Source: Symbiodinium natans
Taxonomy: Eukaryota; Sar; Dinophyceae; Suessiales; Symbiodiniaceae
Length of the DNA: 50,042 bases
Assembly: GCA_905221605.1 (NCBI GenBank)
Contig: CAJNDS010000931.1
Location: 1 to 50,042, forward strand
Reading direction: 5' to 3'
A program made the position numbers and the translations under genes. Under the pieces are notes generated by a model that worked only from the letters and a program-made list of their open reading frames with translations, was not told the DNA's origin and made no database searches. This document shows, piece after piece, positions 10,755-22,065 of the stretch (position 1 is its first letter; each line of letters begins with the position of its first letter).

Positions 10755-11585
10755 GGACTCCTACGAATTATAACCGGTTCTTTTCAATTCGTTGAGGGTT
10801 CCTATTCATTTTCATAGGCTTCCTATTTACTTGTATCGGTTCCGAAATTTTTTTGATAGCATTCCTATGAATTCAATAGAGGATTCCTATTTATTTTCAT
10901 AGGATTCCAATAAAGTTTCATAGGGTTCCTAATTATTCTAATAAGGCAGGCTCCTACAAATGTAATAAGATTCCCATCAATTTTCGGGTTCTTATTCATG
11001 TTAATGGCATTCGTATTAATGTTAATAGAGGTCTCATTCGTTTGAAAGGAATTCGTTTGAAAGGACTTCCTATTGGTTTGGGCTCATATTCATTTAGTAG
11101 GGTTCCTATTAATTCTTGTTTTTGCGAATCTTATTTTTCATAGGAGTCCTATTAGTTCCTCTTAATCTTAACCGCGTTCTTTTGATTTGTTAAGGGTTCC
11201 TGTTCATTTTAATAGGCTTCCTATTCGCTTATCCGATAAATTTCGGCAGGATTCCGAAAGATTCCTACTTATTTTCATAGGATTCCAGTAAAGTTTCATA
11301 TGGTTCCTAATTATTTTGATAAGGCTCCTTCTAATGCAATAAGATTCATGTCAATTTCAGAGCTCTTACTCATGTTCATTGGGTTCGTATTCATTTTGTA
11401 AGATTCCAATAAATTTTCATAGTTTGCCTATTTTTAATAAGGCTCCTACAAATGGAATATGATTCCTATCAACTTTAAATAGGGTTCTGTCATTTGCATA
11501 GGGTTTCCGTTGAATTTAATAGTATTAAGGGTCTCATTCATTTTAAAGGGTTTCCTCTTCACTTAATAAGATTCCGATTATATTA
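10755..11585. repeat. Degenerate AT-rich tandem repeat, about 0.38-0.40 kb unit, two copies
   Basis: Blocks such as GGTTCCTATTCATTTTCATA, GGATTCCAATAAAGTTTCAT and AAGGCTCCTACAAATG occur in the same order from about 10777 and again from about 11176, with a shorter internal repeat of TTCCTATTNATTTTCATAGG. No coding potential. Confidence 0.75.
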
Positions 11586-11699
11586 GTCAAAAAAATGTAT
11601 ATGCATAAAAATATCTTGTTTGTTAGCGTGTTTGGCTACTGTGTGCAGCTATGCTGTCTGTCGCGCCCTCAGCCTTTTTGCCTTTTTTGCGCTTCCGGG

Positions 11700-12185
11700 G
11701 TCTGTCGAAGGGGGGGGGGGGGGGGGGGTGAGCATATATATATATATATATACATCCCTCTCTCTCTATAAAGATACATATATATATATATACATATATG
11801 TATGCATATACACATATATACAAATCAATAAATGAATGACTGAATGAAAGTATGTATGGATGGATGTATGTATGTATAAATGAAATGTATACCTGTATGT
11901 ATGCATGCATACAGGTAGGTAGCCAGATAGCTAGGTATCTAGATGGATGGATCGATAGAGGGACAGATATATGTAGATATAGATATAGCAAGGCAAATAG
12001 ATAGGTAGATAGACAGGTAGCAAGAAACAAAGATATGTAGATTATATTATCGTACATTATACATATACATTTACATGTACATGTACATAAACATACGCGG
12101 ACATTTATGTATGTGTGTATGTAAGCATGTATGTATGTATGTATGTATGTATGTATGTATGTATGTATCCATATCTATATTTTTA
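11700..12185. repeat. Poly-G tract and TA/GTAT/GATA microsatellites
   Basis: About 11711-11728 is poly-G, followed by (TA)n (11735-11751), CT-rich and TATA runs, degenerate TGAA and GATG tetramers, GATA-like units (11935-12020) and (GTAT)n (12110-12168). This looks like intron or intergenic low-complexity DNA. Confidence 0.9.
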
Positions 12186-12252
12186 TATCTATATATATAT
12201 ACATATGTTCACACGAGAGAGCCCCGAAAACACCCCGTGTGCGTGTGTGCAG

Positions 12253-12315
12253 CGCAAGGAGCACCAGTTGGAGAACGTTGAAATGATGCTCAGCTCGGCT
12301 ATGCTCCATGTGAAG
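12253..12315 (+). CDS. Helical exon, 21 codons
   Basis: Acceptor GTGTGCAG, donor AAG|GTAGGG, phase 0 to phase 0. It encodes RKEHQLENVEMMLSSAMLHV plus K, an amphipathic helix. It may continue the upstream coiled-coil gene across the 3 kb repeat block or begin another gene. The next exons at 12454 and 12566 keep phase 0. Confidence 0.6.
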
Positions 12316-12453
12316 GTAGGGTTCAGGGTTAGGGTTGCTCGGCATAGTTTCGTTTCTTTGCCCTACGCAGGCACGAGCTGAGGCTACCCTTTAGCCGAAA
12401 CTCCCAGACGCGAACTTAGGCACCTTCCGAGCCCTCAAGTCACTTCTTGCCAG

Positions 12454-12504
12454 GCGGCCTTCGTAAGCGCCTTCGACCTGGTGCAGCAGTCCGAGGCCCC
12501 AAAA
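12454..12504 (+). CDS. 17-codon exon
   Basis: Acceptor TTGCCAG|GCG, donor AAA|GTGCAC, phase 0 to phase 0. It encodes AAFVSAFDLVQQSEAPK. It joins in frame to its neighbours on both sides. No family recognised. Confidence 0.55.
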
Positions 12505-12565
12505 GTGCACGCGGGAGTCCAAGTTTCCCCCGCACCCCCCTCATTTTTTGAGTCCAATTTGCAAG

Positions 12566-12660
12566 GCAGCACGCATCAGCTACGCCCGAGCCGTCGCGGA
12601 CTACGGGCAGTGCAAGGTTCCGTACACGGAGGTGGGAAAAGCCGGCATCAACCTGGGGAG
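12566..12660 (+). CDS. Exon, about 31 codons
   Basis: Acceptor TTTGCAAG|GCA in phase 0. It encodes AARISYARAVADYGQCKVPY and then TEVGKAGINL. The 3' border is uncertain: a GA donor near GGG|GAGACC is possible, and the open frame runs on into telomere-like CCCTAA sequence that is probably intron. Confidence 0.5.
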
Positions 12661-12827
12661 ACCGCCTGAAACATCAACAACCCTAAGCCCTAAAACCTAC
12701 TACCCTAATCCCCAAGCCTCAGTCCAGGTCCGTGAAGGGGTCTGAACTATGGGCCGGTTTTGAAGGAGGCATTGAAAGGTTCATAAGGATTCCGAATGAG
12801 AGGCCAATCCCAAGCGACTGCACTGCA

Positions 12828-12935
12828 CTCAACCCTAAATCTTAAAACCCTAACCGTTTAACCCTAAACCATAAATCTTAGACCTTAAATCCTTGAACCT
12901 TAAACCTTAAGCCCTGAGTCTTCCTAAACGACCAT
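12828..12935 (+). repeat. Degenerate CCCTAAA telomere-like tract in intron
   Basis: About 100 bases of CCCTAAA, CCTTAAA and CTTAAAC variants between two candidate exons. Unit decay is far greater than in the array at 13.7 kb. Confidence 0.75.
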
Positions 12936-12959
12936 AAGGTTTACTTCGGACTCCCCTAG

Positions 12960-13019
12960 AGGTGACAAGCCGGCGGGAGCTCTTCAACAACACTCGGGCC
13001 ATGGCTGCTCTGGTCGAAG
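12960..13019 (+). CDS. 20-codon exon with possible GA donor
   Basis: After CCCCTAG the frame encodes VTSRRELFNNTRAMAALVE and ends in phase 1 at GAAG|GAATGT, which would be a GA donor. It fits as a helical piece of the same gene as the neighbouring small exons. Its acceptor lacks the usual G after AG. Confidence 0.4.
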
Positions 13020-13287
13020 GAATGTGTTCAAGAAAACTTTTGGGTTGAGGGTTGAGGCTTGTCTTTGACTTGTCAGTGATTGTTTGATGATCAATCAGGA
13101 GTTCGGGCCTAGCTGTTTAAAGGAACCTGCTTGCATTTCAGCTTCAGCTTCACCTTTGCCAGCCCCCAAAACAGCAAAGAGCGCTAGTAAGGGCAGCCTC
13201 CCTAAACCCTGATCCGTGTGTATTCAGCCTTGAAGCCGCACTTCTCAGGTGAGCAACCCAGTGCATCTCCTCGAGTTACAGACGCAG

Positions 13288-13330
13288 GCAAGAGATGCCT
13301 TTGCGCTCCTCTCCAGGACCGGAGACAAGG
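13288..13330 (+). CDS. Short exon candidate
   Basis: After ACGCAG|GCA the frame encodes ARDAFALLSRTGDK in phase 0, with a GT shortly after. Similar short charged candidates (about 13370-13395 and 13524-13560) lie downstream but have no firm borders. Confidence 0.35.
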
Positions 13331-13732
13331 GGGGTTGAGGGCACAGAAAATCACGGCTTCCCCCGTTGGAGTTTCTTGGAAGTCGGAGATGTTTCGGAAG
13401 GTGTTACCCATCTCGTCTACTCTCTGAGACACTCTACCCTGACCCCCCAAAGGCCTTCACCCCAAACCCTCACACAAAAGCAAGAGCGGAATCGCTCTCT
13501 ATCCAGACACCGACAGAAAGCATGGCTTTGAAAACCTGGACAGACGAATCAGAAAGCCACAAGGAGAGAATCAAAGCACATGCGCATTTCACCCCTAGAC
13601 ACTTTTCAGCATTCTGCATGGCCTTGCTTCTTGCTGCCGCGCCCTCCCCTTCTTGGTTTCTGATTCTGCCTTAGTTGCTTTCTGATCCTGTTTTGATGTT
13701 CGTGATCCTTGCTCGCGTGCTGTATCTGCCCA

Positions 13733-13873
13733 GAACCCTAAGCCCTAAACCCTAAACCCTAAACCCTAAACCCTAGACCCTAGACCCTAGACCCTAAACC
13801 CTAAACCCTAAACCCTAAACCCTAAACCCTAAACCCTAAACCCTAAACCCTAAACCCTAAACCCTAAACCCTA
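13733..13873 (+). repeat. Interstitial telomere-type array (CCCTAAA)n
   Basis: Some 20 consecutive heptamers CCCTAAA, three of them CCCTAGA/CCCTAGA-like near the middle, with near-perfect units on both sides. This is the reverse complement of the TTTAGGG telomere repeat known from plants and many algae including dinoflagellates. Exons lie on both sides, so this is interstitial and not a chromosome end. Confidence 0.95.
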
Positions 13874-14578
13874 CCCAGAGGCGACCGTAATTTGTAACGG
13901 CGTACATTGATTCACACCAGGATTCTCGGAGAGAGTCGTTTGCTCCGCCGCTTTGTTGAGAAGGCGCGGCGCAAGGGCTTGCAGTAGACCGGAGGCCAGT
14001 CAGTTGCAGATCAAACTCGAAAAGCCGTGCTCGTACATGACAAGTAGTATCATACACAAGTAAAGTTCGACCCCTTTTCTCAGCGCTTCTATATTGTATG
14101 GTGACTTGTTAGTATTGTGTTTTCTTGGTATTATGCGCAAAGCCAAAGATGATGCTTGTCGCAGGGACGTGCAGACCTCTGTGTTGCGGGCTGCACAAAG
14201 GCGGACAACCCTCTCAAAACCTTGACCCCGCTCTCTATGCCCTGGAAAGGCTGTGATCGCCATCCAGCCGCACCAGATGATCAATGCCTCAGTCACAAAG
14301 GGCGAGGCCAGGGGTGTGCCATGATGTGAGACATGACAGGCCCTTTATGGCGGTAAATTTGTCGTGGCAAAACGATGCAATCTCGGTTGTTCAATGAGAA
14401 CACGGGCGACTACTCTAAACCCTACAAGTTGGTTGCGTCACAGTGTTCAGAACAGGGTGTAGGATGCCAGGCTCGTCTCTCGGCGACCCTCTGCAGAAGC
14501 CCCAACTTTTTTTTTCAGAAGATTAACCTGGGCTGGAAGCCCCAGAAGAAACCAGAAACGGCAAAACACCCCTGATGA

Positions 14579-14752
14579 CCCGAAGTCGACATACGACACT
14601 TCTCCCAAAGCTTGCGTCAGGATGCATCGCTTTGCCGTCAGTACCTGTCACCAGACTCCATGATGCTCATGCAGAACCTCCTCCAAGACTCTGCCACGGA
14701 GACTTTCTTGCCGGGTGTTCTGAAAGCCCTCTTGTCGACATGCCACACCCAG
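14579..14752 (+). CDS. Exon of soluble helical protein, unrecognised family
   Basis: Downstream of an in-frame stop at 14576, about 57 codons run to CACACCCAG|GTGTAG, phase 0 out. The product includes RHFSQSLRQDASLCRQYL and SMMLMQNLLQDSATETFL, which reads like an alpha-helical globular protein. It joins in phase to 14827. A competing shifted frame beginning at 14575 lacks such character. The start border is uncertain. Confidence 0.55.
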
Positions 14753-14826
14753 GTGTAGGGGCCCTGTAGGAGAGCGACCCATGTTAATCAAAGGCCAGCA
14801 CACCTTTCAGGTCCCTCTCCTCGCAG

Positions 14827-14919
14827 ATTGAGCGAACCAGGGATTTGCTGAATTGGGTGCAAATGATTGTGCGGAACAGCAACCCGACAGCCGCACACCT
14901 CGGCCAAGGCGGGACAAAA
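14827..14919 (+). CDS. 31-codon exon, same helical protein
   Basis: Acceptor CTCGCAG, donor AAA|GTACGG, phase 0 to phase 0, exactly 93 bases. It encodes IERTRDLLNWVQMIVRNSNP and then TAAHLGQGGTK. The phase-0 acceptor at 14826 is preferred to the one at 14810, which would force a stop. Confidence 0.6.
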
Positions 14920-15073
14920 GTACGGGGAATACAATGGTTGAGGCTTCAACTCCGGGTCATCAGGTGGTTGGTGTGGTGTAGCAGTGAGAGCAGATGTGTT
15001 TTTTTCGTTTTGTGTTGTTCCGTCACCGTTTGTGGTGTGTACCATGGCGTATGAACGGTTCTGAACGGTGCAG

Positions 15074-15180
15074 TGCCTCTCAAAGCCAAAGCAGTCAGGG
15101 CCGTAGACGAAGCCAAAACCTCAGGGCCCGAGGCGTCGGAGATGATAGCGCAAGCCTGGGCCGGCATCTTGTCAAAGAGA
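15074..15180 (+). CDS. Exon, same helical protein
   Basis: The frame encodes AVRAVDEAKTSGPEASEMIA and QAWAGILSKR. The acceptor is probably GGTGCAG (15071-15073) and the 3' border is unclear. The composition matches the two preceding exons. The antisense frame at 14946-15167 is a shadow. Confidence 0.45.
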
Positions 15181-15269
15181 ACAGTCGAGATGATGTGGAC
15201 TTCGAGATTCAGGGTTTAGGGGGTCACGAAGGTGTCTTCTGAGACTCCTGATAATTTTCATGGAGTTTT

Positions 15270-15740
15270 ATGGATACCCCATTCCGGGGATTGCGACTTT
15301 CGAAATTCTCCCGATCTCTACACCGGTGCCAGCTGCAAGTCTGCGGAATCGCAGGCATCGTGGGGGAATTCACCACAGTTTTGCAAAGCTTCGAGCTGCC
15401 ACGCAAGGACATCATGTCGGAGTTTGGAATTTTTAGGTTTGGATTTGTAGCCCCGATTTTTCTGAACCCAATCCCCGAAGCAAAGCGGCGCATGACATGG
15501 TGCCTCCGAATCGTGGAAGCCGGTTGCCAGGACACCTCTCACCAGCTCCTTGTTGCTTGGTCTCTGGACAGACAGCAATTGCACTTGTGCTCAGCCAAGC
15601 AACTGTACGAAAACCTTGGGAAAGCCTTGAGACCCACAGAGGTTCTGCACCGCAAGCTACTGAAGCAAAACCTGCCGGAACTTTGCCCCGTTCCTTCCAG
15701 CCACTTGGCGGCAGTTGGGGCATTCTGGGTGCTTGTTTAA
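15270..15740 (+). CDS. Open frame with exon-like segments, possible 3' end
   Basis: A 156-codon frame that ends at a TAA. Its middle (GIVGEFTTVLQSFELPRKDI, after CGCAG|G near 15354) and end (KALRPTEVLHRKLLKQNLPE) look coding, while the first part is less convincing. It may be one exon or two exons sharing a frame. The stop at 15738-15740 followed by 1.1 kb of simple repeat makes it a candidate gene end. No family recognised. Confidence 0.4.
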   Translation: MDTPFRGLRLSKFSRSLHRCQLQVCGIAGIVGEFTTVLQSFELPRKDIMSEFGIFRFGFVAPIFLNPIPEAKRRMTWCLRIVEAGCQDTSHQLLVAWSLDRQQLHLCSAKQLYENLGKALRPTEVLHRKLLKQNLPELCPVPSSHLAAVGAFWVLV

Positions 15741-15784
15741 AAAGTTTGCTATCTATCACACAGTTGTATATAATATACCCTGTA

Positions 15785-16845
<1,061 letters not shown>

Positions 16846-17029
16846 ACTTGCCGGCTCTTGGGGGATGTTTGGGTATTTTGGCTGTTTGCTGCATGTTCAG
16901 ACCTTGATAAACTACCATGTATCTATGTGTGTACATATACACATGTTTTTTGTCTATGCATAAACATGTGTCTGCGAAAGTCCCGCGAAAGTTCCGAGTT
17001 TAGATCAATGCATGTGTGTGTGTGTTGAT

Positions 17030-17115
17030 GTATATATATATATAGTACCCAAAAAATATACATATACATATATATATATAAGCACATATATGTATATGCT
17101 ACCCCCCCCCCCCCG
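17030..17115. repeat. TA microsatellite and poly-C
   Basis: (TA)n runs at 17032-17043 and 17060-17080 and a 12-14 base C run at about 17102-17114 sit just before the candidate exon at 17124. Confidence 0.85.
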
Positions 17116-17123
17116 GCGCCTAG

Positions 17124-17239
17124 GTTTTACTGCAAAAGTTAGCTTTCTGCATCGCATTAACGAACACGTGCCGGAAGAATTTTACAAGGACCATCGAGTG
17201 GATGATGCTGCGATGCACATGGGCGAAAGCGCGACAAGG
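17124..17239 (+). CDS. Candidate exon, unrecognised
   Basis: After GCGCCTAG|G the frame encodes SFLHRINEHVPEEFYKDHRV and DDAAMHMGESATR, ending near AGG|GTGATT. It is protein-like but has no domain assignment, and it is isolated between low-complexity DNA and the hairpin repeat. Confidence 0.4.
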
Positions 17240-17300
17240 GTGATTTTACTACATTGAACTAGCTAAATTACCATCCTTTATTTCGTAAATACTTAACCCA

Positions 17301-17735
17301 TCTTTGGAAGAGGGCGTGTCTGTATAGACCACCAGAATTGGTTTTTTAGGTTTTTTAGGGACAGTACAGCATTTTCGGCTTCTGGGATTGGAATTTTTAG
17401 GGACAGTACAGCACTTTCAGCACCCCAGGCCTTCAAAGTGCTGCACTGTCCCTAAAAAACCAATCTTTGGAAGAGGGCCTGTCTGCACAGGCCTCCAGAA
17501 TTGGTTGTTTAGGTTTTTGTAGGGACAATACGGCATTTTTCGGCTTCTGGGATAGGTTTTTTAGGGACAGTACAGCACTTTCAGCACCTCAGGCCTTCAA
17601 AGTGCTGTACTGTCCCTAAAAAACCGGGCCTGGCTGTATGGGCCGCCAGAATTGGTTTTTTTAGGTTTTTTAGGGACAGTACGGCATTTTCGGCTTCTGG
17701 GATTGGTTTTTTAGGGACAGTACAGCACTTTCACT
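17301..17735. repeat. Three tandem 150-165 bp repeats with strong hairpins
   Basis: Units begin at 17301, 17464 and 17626 (the third is shorter). Each holds an AGAATTGGTTTTTTAGG block, a GGCATTTTCGGCTTCTGGGA-like block and a copy of TTTTTTAGGGACAGTACAGC. In units 1 and 2 this is followed by its inverted copy. In unit 2 the arms 17555-17581 and 17599-17625 are a perfect 27 bp inverted repeat around a 17-base loop; unit 1 has the same stem with one mismatch. No open frame of interest. Confidence 0.92.
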
Positions 17736-17854
17736 CAAAGGAACATCATGGCATCTGGCAATGAAGCCTAGGCCGAAACCCTAAACCCTCCAAGAGGCAA
17801 CTTATCTGAGGCCGGGAACAAAAGGAGACCTAGGTACCGGGGCGGGAGGGGGGG

Positions 17855-17895
17855 TTACCATGTATATATATATATATATGTATATGTATATATTG
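17855..17895. repeat. TA/TATG microsatellite
   Basis: Alternating TA with TATG between a G-rich stretch and the candidate exon downstream. Confidence 0.85.
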
Positions 17896-17926
17896 AAAGC
17901 CTAACCTCCAAATGTCTAGCTCTACA

Positions 17927-18045
17927 GGCTGCATCTCCGCCCTGCTGCAGAAACTCCCGGGCACCTCCACCACCTCCCTGGTGGCTTGGCTTGGCCTTGA
18001 CCCGGACATGCGTCCTGTCATAGGGCCCAATACATACTCTCGTGG
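17927..18045 (+). CDS. Candidate exon, unrecognised
   Basis: The frame encodes STGCISALLQKLPGTSTTSL and VAWLGLDPDMRPVIGP after an ATGTCTAG. It could be part of an extracellular protein, but neither border is firm and no domain is recognised. Confidence 0.3.
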
Positions 18046-18805
18046 TTTAGTTTTTACGCCCCCCGACCGAAATCAACCCCTTCTTGTTCCAAGCAGTCAG
18101 TCAAAACAGCCGAGCCCTAATGTCGCAAAGGCGACCTCCCGTCGTCTTCCTTCGTTCTTTGCTCTTGTGTTCTGAGGGAGGGGATGGATTCGCCTCCAGA
18201 AAGTTGCGCAATTGCCCCAAAGGCTTGACGAAGCGTTCGTTGCTTGGGAAGTATTTTGCGCATACAGGTAAGCAGCCACTAGCGAAACCAAGTTTTAACA
18301 ACATCCCTACAGCTCGTTTCCACCAAATGGCTGGAGACAGAACAAAACACGTTTGCATCACTGCACTGAATCGGCCACTCACCAAATTGCCCAAAGCTTC
18401 CGCCTTCCGCTTCGACATAATTTGAAAGCCGTACGTCTAAAGCAATAAACCCGCGAACCAACGCGCCCAGGTGGCCTGGGACCGCGTCCAGCTTCCTGGA
18501 GGTGGAGAGCTGCTGATGGTTCTTCAGCACCCCGAGGTGCAAACTTGGCAAAGCCCTACACCCCAAAACCTCTGGGTGCGCTTAGTGGCGGCAGCTTGCT
18601 GGTTCTGAGTTCCGAAGTCTGATCCGTATGGTGCCAAGTATTGATACCATTCTGACAGCGATTCTCCGTCTTCTGTGCTTCACACCACGAATTGTTTACA
18701 CATACTCAAATTATGACTGGATAAACTAAACCACGTTCTTTATCGTAAATCAATGTTTCGTGATTCTTACTGTAATTGTCTTATCGTGACGGTGTCACAT
18801 GACAG

Positions 18806-18894
18806 GGACTGCTGCTTGCCGATGGGACCCATTCGGGCTGGGAGATCGATGTCCGGAAGCCCATCCCTTTGAACCTCAAGGACAATTGCCCTTT
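18806..18894 (+). CDS. Candidate exon, unrecognised
   Basis: Acceptor ATGACAG|GGA. It encodes LLLADGTHSGWEIDVRKPIP and then LNLKDNC, ending in phase 2 at TT|GTAGTG. A second frame over the same stretch ends at a good GTATGA donor (about 18985) but reads less like protein. Function unknown. Confidence 0.4.
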
Positions 18895-19139
18895 GTAGTG
18901 CTCCGCAATGCATCATACTGGTTGAAGCTTCACTCTTGTGCATCCTGCCTCCAAAGCAAATCTCGTCTCGTCTCTTCCGCCAAGGTATGAGCAACCCAAA
19001 CCCCGGGCCCCAACACGTGGAGTGTCGTTTTAAAGGTCCTTTGACAGAACGGGCACCGAGAATGCGTTTTCTTGAAAGGGGGCATCCTCCATGAACGCCT
19101 CGTTTTCGTCTGGAAAGGCACTGTGGAGCCCGGGCACGG

Positions 19140-20080
19140 TAGGAGGCCTCCAGAAAAAGAGGGACGGTGTGAGAGAGAGAGAGACAGAAAAAAAATGATA
19201 AGAATAAAAGAAACAAGAAACTAATTGTGTGGAGATGTAAACAGGGTCTGGCGGGAAGGCCACAAAGGGGTCAAGCGAAAACCTGCGAGCCGCCCCGGGC
19301 GGGCCCTGGTCTGACGTTGTGAGCCAAGAGGGGATAGCAGTGAACTAAAACCGGGGCGGCCAACAGCTGCTTGGCATAGAGCCTTAAACTGACAGCCCAA
19401 GGTCAAGGGGGGCAGAACATTGTGGGGGCGCGGGAGGTTGACCTAGGGAGGTTCGTGCAACAAAGCGGGCAGGTTATTGGAGGATAGGAAAGGATTGGGT
19501 ACGCAAGGAGGTTGACTTGCATCTGGTTCGCGACAGTGGGGAGGGTTGGAGGGTAGGAAAGGGTTACTTGTGAGGATTGAGAAAAAAAAGGGCGGCTGGG
19601 GAGGTTGACTTTGGCGATGTTGAGGTGACGTTTGTGGCGTTTTGGGGGGAAGGGTTGAAGGGGCGACCGATACGTCCGATAAGGGACCGAGAAAGGCCTC
19701 GACGCTGCAGCGTGGCCGAAGACCGGCCACAGCGGGTAGTAGTGCTGCTGCGAGACGCGGGATCAGGGCGCGTCTAGGCGCGGGGGTCTCCCCTTAGCCC
19801 CAAAATCAAGAAACATAGACAGATAGATAGAGAGAGAGAGGGAGAGGGAGTGTTTGTGACAACACCGTCTGGACATGGGACGTGCGCGCCCTACGGGGCG
19901 GCTCTCCTCTGGAGGGGCCAAGCGTGTGGAGAGAGAGAGAGAGCGAGAAAAAAAAGCAACAAAAAAAGAGAGAGAGTGTTTGTGATCGAGTGAGTGAGTG
20001 GGTGGGTGGGCGGGTGAGTGTGTGTGAGTGTGTTCGACCGGATGACTTGAGAGTGAAACTGAAGTGGGAGTGAGAGTGAG
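19140..20080. other. Low-complexity G-rich and GA/GT-rich interval, no gene supported
   Basis: Contains (GA)n near 19170 and 19828-19840, GGAGGTTGACTT-type G-rich repeats at 19430-19610, and GAGA, GAGT and GTGT runs at 19930-20030. The open frames on both strands follow from composition. I see no exon here. Confidence 0.6.
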
Positions 20081-20374
20081 CCCTCATATTGATCACGAAT
20101 GCGAGCCTGCTTTTGTGTGTTTCCGCTGGCCCAGTAGCTCTTTTTGATACCATGTGAAAGCTTGTCTCATTCTTTGTCTAAGAACTGTCTGTCGCTTAGG
20201 AACCATCCCTGGAGACCCCAAGAACCCAAGTAACTGAGCGTAAGCACGGACATGCCTACCTGGGTTCTTGAGGACTTTCGTTAACTGGTAACAGAAAACG
20301 TCACTTGCATTGCGTCCTCGCTATGCTAACACGCTCCACGTGCCAGTAGGAGCCGAAGTTACAACCCACAGCAT

Positions 20375-20455
20375 AGCAGCAGCTGGAGGACGTAGATGGC
20401 GGCCTGCCAAACCAAGTCCTGGGCTGTAAGCTCGACAAGGGAGCAGCTTCCTACG
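20375..20455 (+). CDS. Weak exon candidate
   Basis: After GCATAG the frame encodes QQLEDVDGGLPNQVLGCKLD and KGAASYEA. Composition is protein-like; borders and family are unknown. From 20460 to 21230 I see no other exon. Confidence 0.3.
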
Positions 20456-21239
20456 AGGCCGGCATTGGGTTTTGGGTATTGTGTTTAGGGTCTTTCTGGA
20501 ATGGGTGGCGACACACAAGTAAAAGCAAAGGCAAGGCAAGGCAAGTTGGTTTGTTTGTGTGCTGATACCAAGATGGCACGTTCATTTGCTGCAACTCCAA
20601 CAAAAGGATCCCTTGTTCAGAAGCATTCCACTTTGGGCCTGTGTAGCTTGTCGGTTAGGTCCCTGCTCGGTGGCTCCAGGGCTGAAAGGTTGAAGTGTCT
20701 AAGGGTCTTAAAGTTTGCGGTTTAACGGTTTCGGGCTTTGAAATGTTATGACATCGGTTTCCAAGTGTGGTTGCTTCCTTGTGAACTTCCCACTATCCTG
20801 TTGAAAAAATTAGCCGTCTGGTATGACCTCGTTTGGTATCCTGATGAAGTATGTTTCTAGCCGCTTCACATTATCAACCCTTGGCAAGTCCTGCACAAGT
20901 CAATTGCTTTTGTTTTCGACTCATACAAGTTCCGAATTTACGGTCATGAAGTTTGTGCGTTGGTCCATAGGTAGTCCTTATCGCGCCTTTGTAGCTGAAT
21001 CTCAATCCCATTCTGCTTGTTTTGAAAACCTCTTGTGGTGATTCAACCTCCAATGTGGGTCTTCGGGGTTTGAATCCTGAAAAACCGGAAATAGCCTCAG
21101 AGCATCCGCTGGGCCAAGTTGCGCGTCTGCTTGCATGATTTTGGCCTTCGATGTTCGTGCTTTAGGGCTTTGGTTCCCAAAGCTCAACTCCTGAAACTTT
21201 GGTGGGTCGCCTAAACACCGAAAGCCCCAGAATGGGTAG

Positions 21240-21366
21240 ATTCTGCAAGGTCGTCCTCCCATCAGACCCGGCCGCCAAGAAATTGCCGGATCGTGCCTTT
21301 TGCTTCTGCGCGGCCTCCATCAGCTCGGACGGCACTGTGAGCAAGAAATGCCGACACAAGATGGAG
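21240..21366 (+). CDS. Cysteine-containing exon
   Basis: It starts near GGGTAG and encodes FCKVVLPSDPAAKKLPDRAF followed by CFCAASISSDGTVSKKCRHK, ending at GAG|GTTCGT. Five Cys in about 42 residues suit an extracellular protein. The beginning FCKVVL resembles FCDVVL of the next exon, suggesting two divergent copies of a module. No named domain. Confidence 0.5.
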
Positions 21367-21416
21367 GTTCGTAAACCGAAGACATTAGTCGACTGAGCCG
21401 CGCGTCTGTTTGACAG

Positions 21417-21548
21417 TTCTGCGATGTTGTCCTCACGGACTTTACATATCCGATGCAGAACTTGTTGCAGGTCTGCTCTCAGGCCTCCGATACACCCTTG
21501 GACTTGTGGTCGCCCTTGCGCAAGGCCGGCTGGTTTGAGTACATGGCA
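21417..21548 (+). CDS. Second FCxVVL-type exon
   Basis: After TTTGACAG the frame encodes FCDVVLTDFTYPMQNLLQVC and SQASDTPLDLWSPLRKAGWF, followed by EYMA. The 3' border is uncertain. Shared FC[KD]VVL starts link it with the exon at 21240. No domain name is assigned. Confidence 0.45.
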
Positions 21549-21916
21549 GGGCCCACTTTTATTGCTTCACTGTTTGGGGGTTTGATCCTAGGCCCTAGGC
21601 TGTAGCAACCTAAAACCATAACCCCAAGACTCCCCAAAACCCTAAGCCTCAAATCCCTTAAAGCCTTAATCGCCGAGAGGCAATTTTCTTGCCCAAGCTT
21701 CACAAGTGGAACAGACGTCTCCAAGGACTCCAAGCAGAGAGCCTCGAGCAGCAGTTGCCCTTCCGGGCTCTTAGGGCTCTTAGGGTTTTCGGGTTTTGAG
21801 GGCTCCGAGGGTTCGCTTCAAGGGTTCCGTCCAAAGATGAGGGTACCCCTTTCCTTAGTCTTGTGCAAGCACGCGCACGGAGGTGCATGCAATTTCCCGT
21901 TCTGCATCTAGTGCAG

Positions 21917-22047
21917 CGATGCCAAGGAAGTTCTGCGGGGATGGGCGTGTGGATCCGTGGGAAGCCTGCGACGATGGCAACCAAGTCAGTGGCGACGGTT
22001 GCCGCTCAGACTGTCGAACCATTGAGCCCGGCTTCACCTGTGAAGAG
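21917..22047 (+). CDS. DUF4215-type cysteine repeat 1
   Basis: The frame contains [20 protein letters not shown] followed by GDGCRSDC and EPGFTCEE. This matches the DUF4215/myxococcus-type disulfide repeat CGDG-x5-E-x-CDDGN-x3-DGC-x3-C and its usual EPGF-x-C tail. Such repeats occur in secreted proteins of bacteria, ciliates and dinoflagellates; their binding partner is generally unknown. The exon ends GAA GAG|GCCTTA. The family's next Cys segment resumes only 18 bases later (22066). The acceptor may be 21916 or, with the usual AG|G, 21926. Confidence 0.85.
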
Positions 22048-22065
22048 GCCTTATTTTTTTAACAG

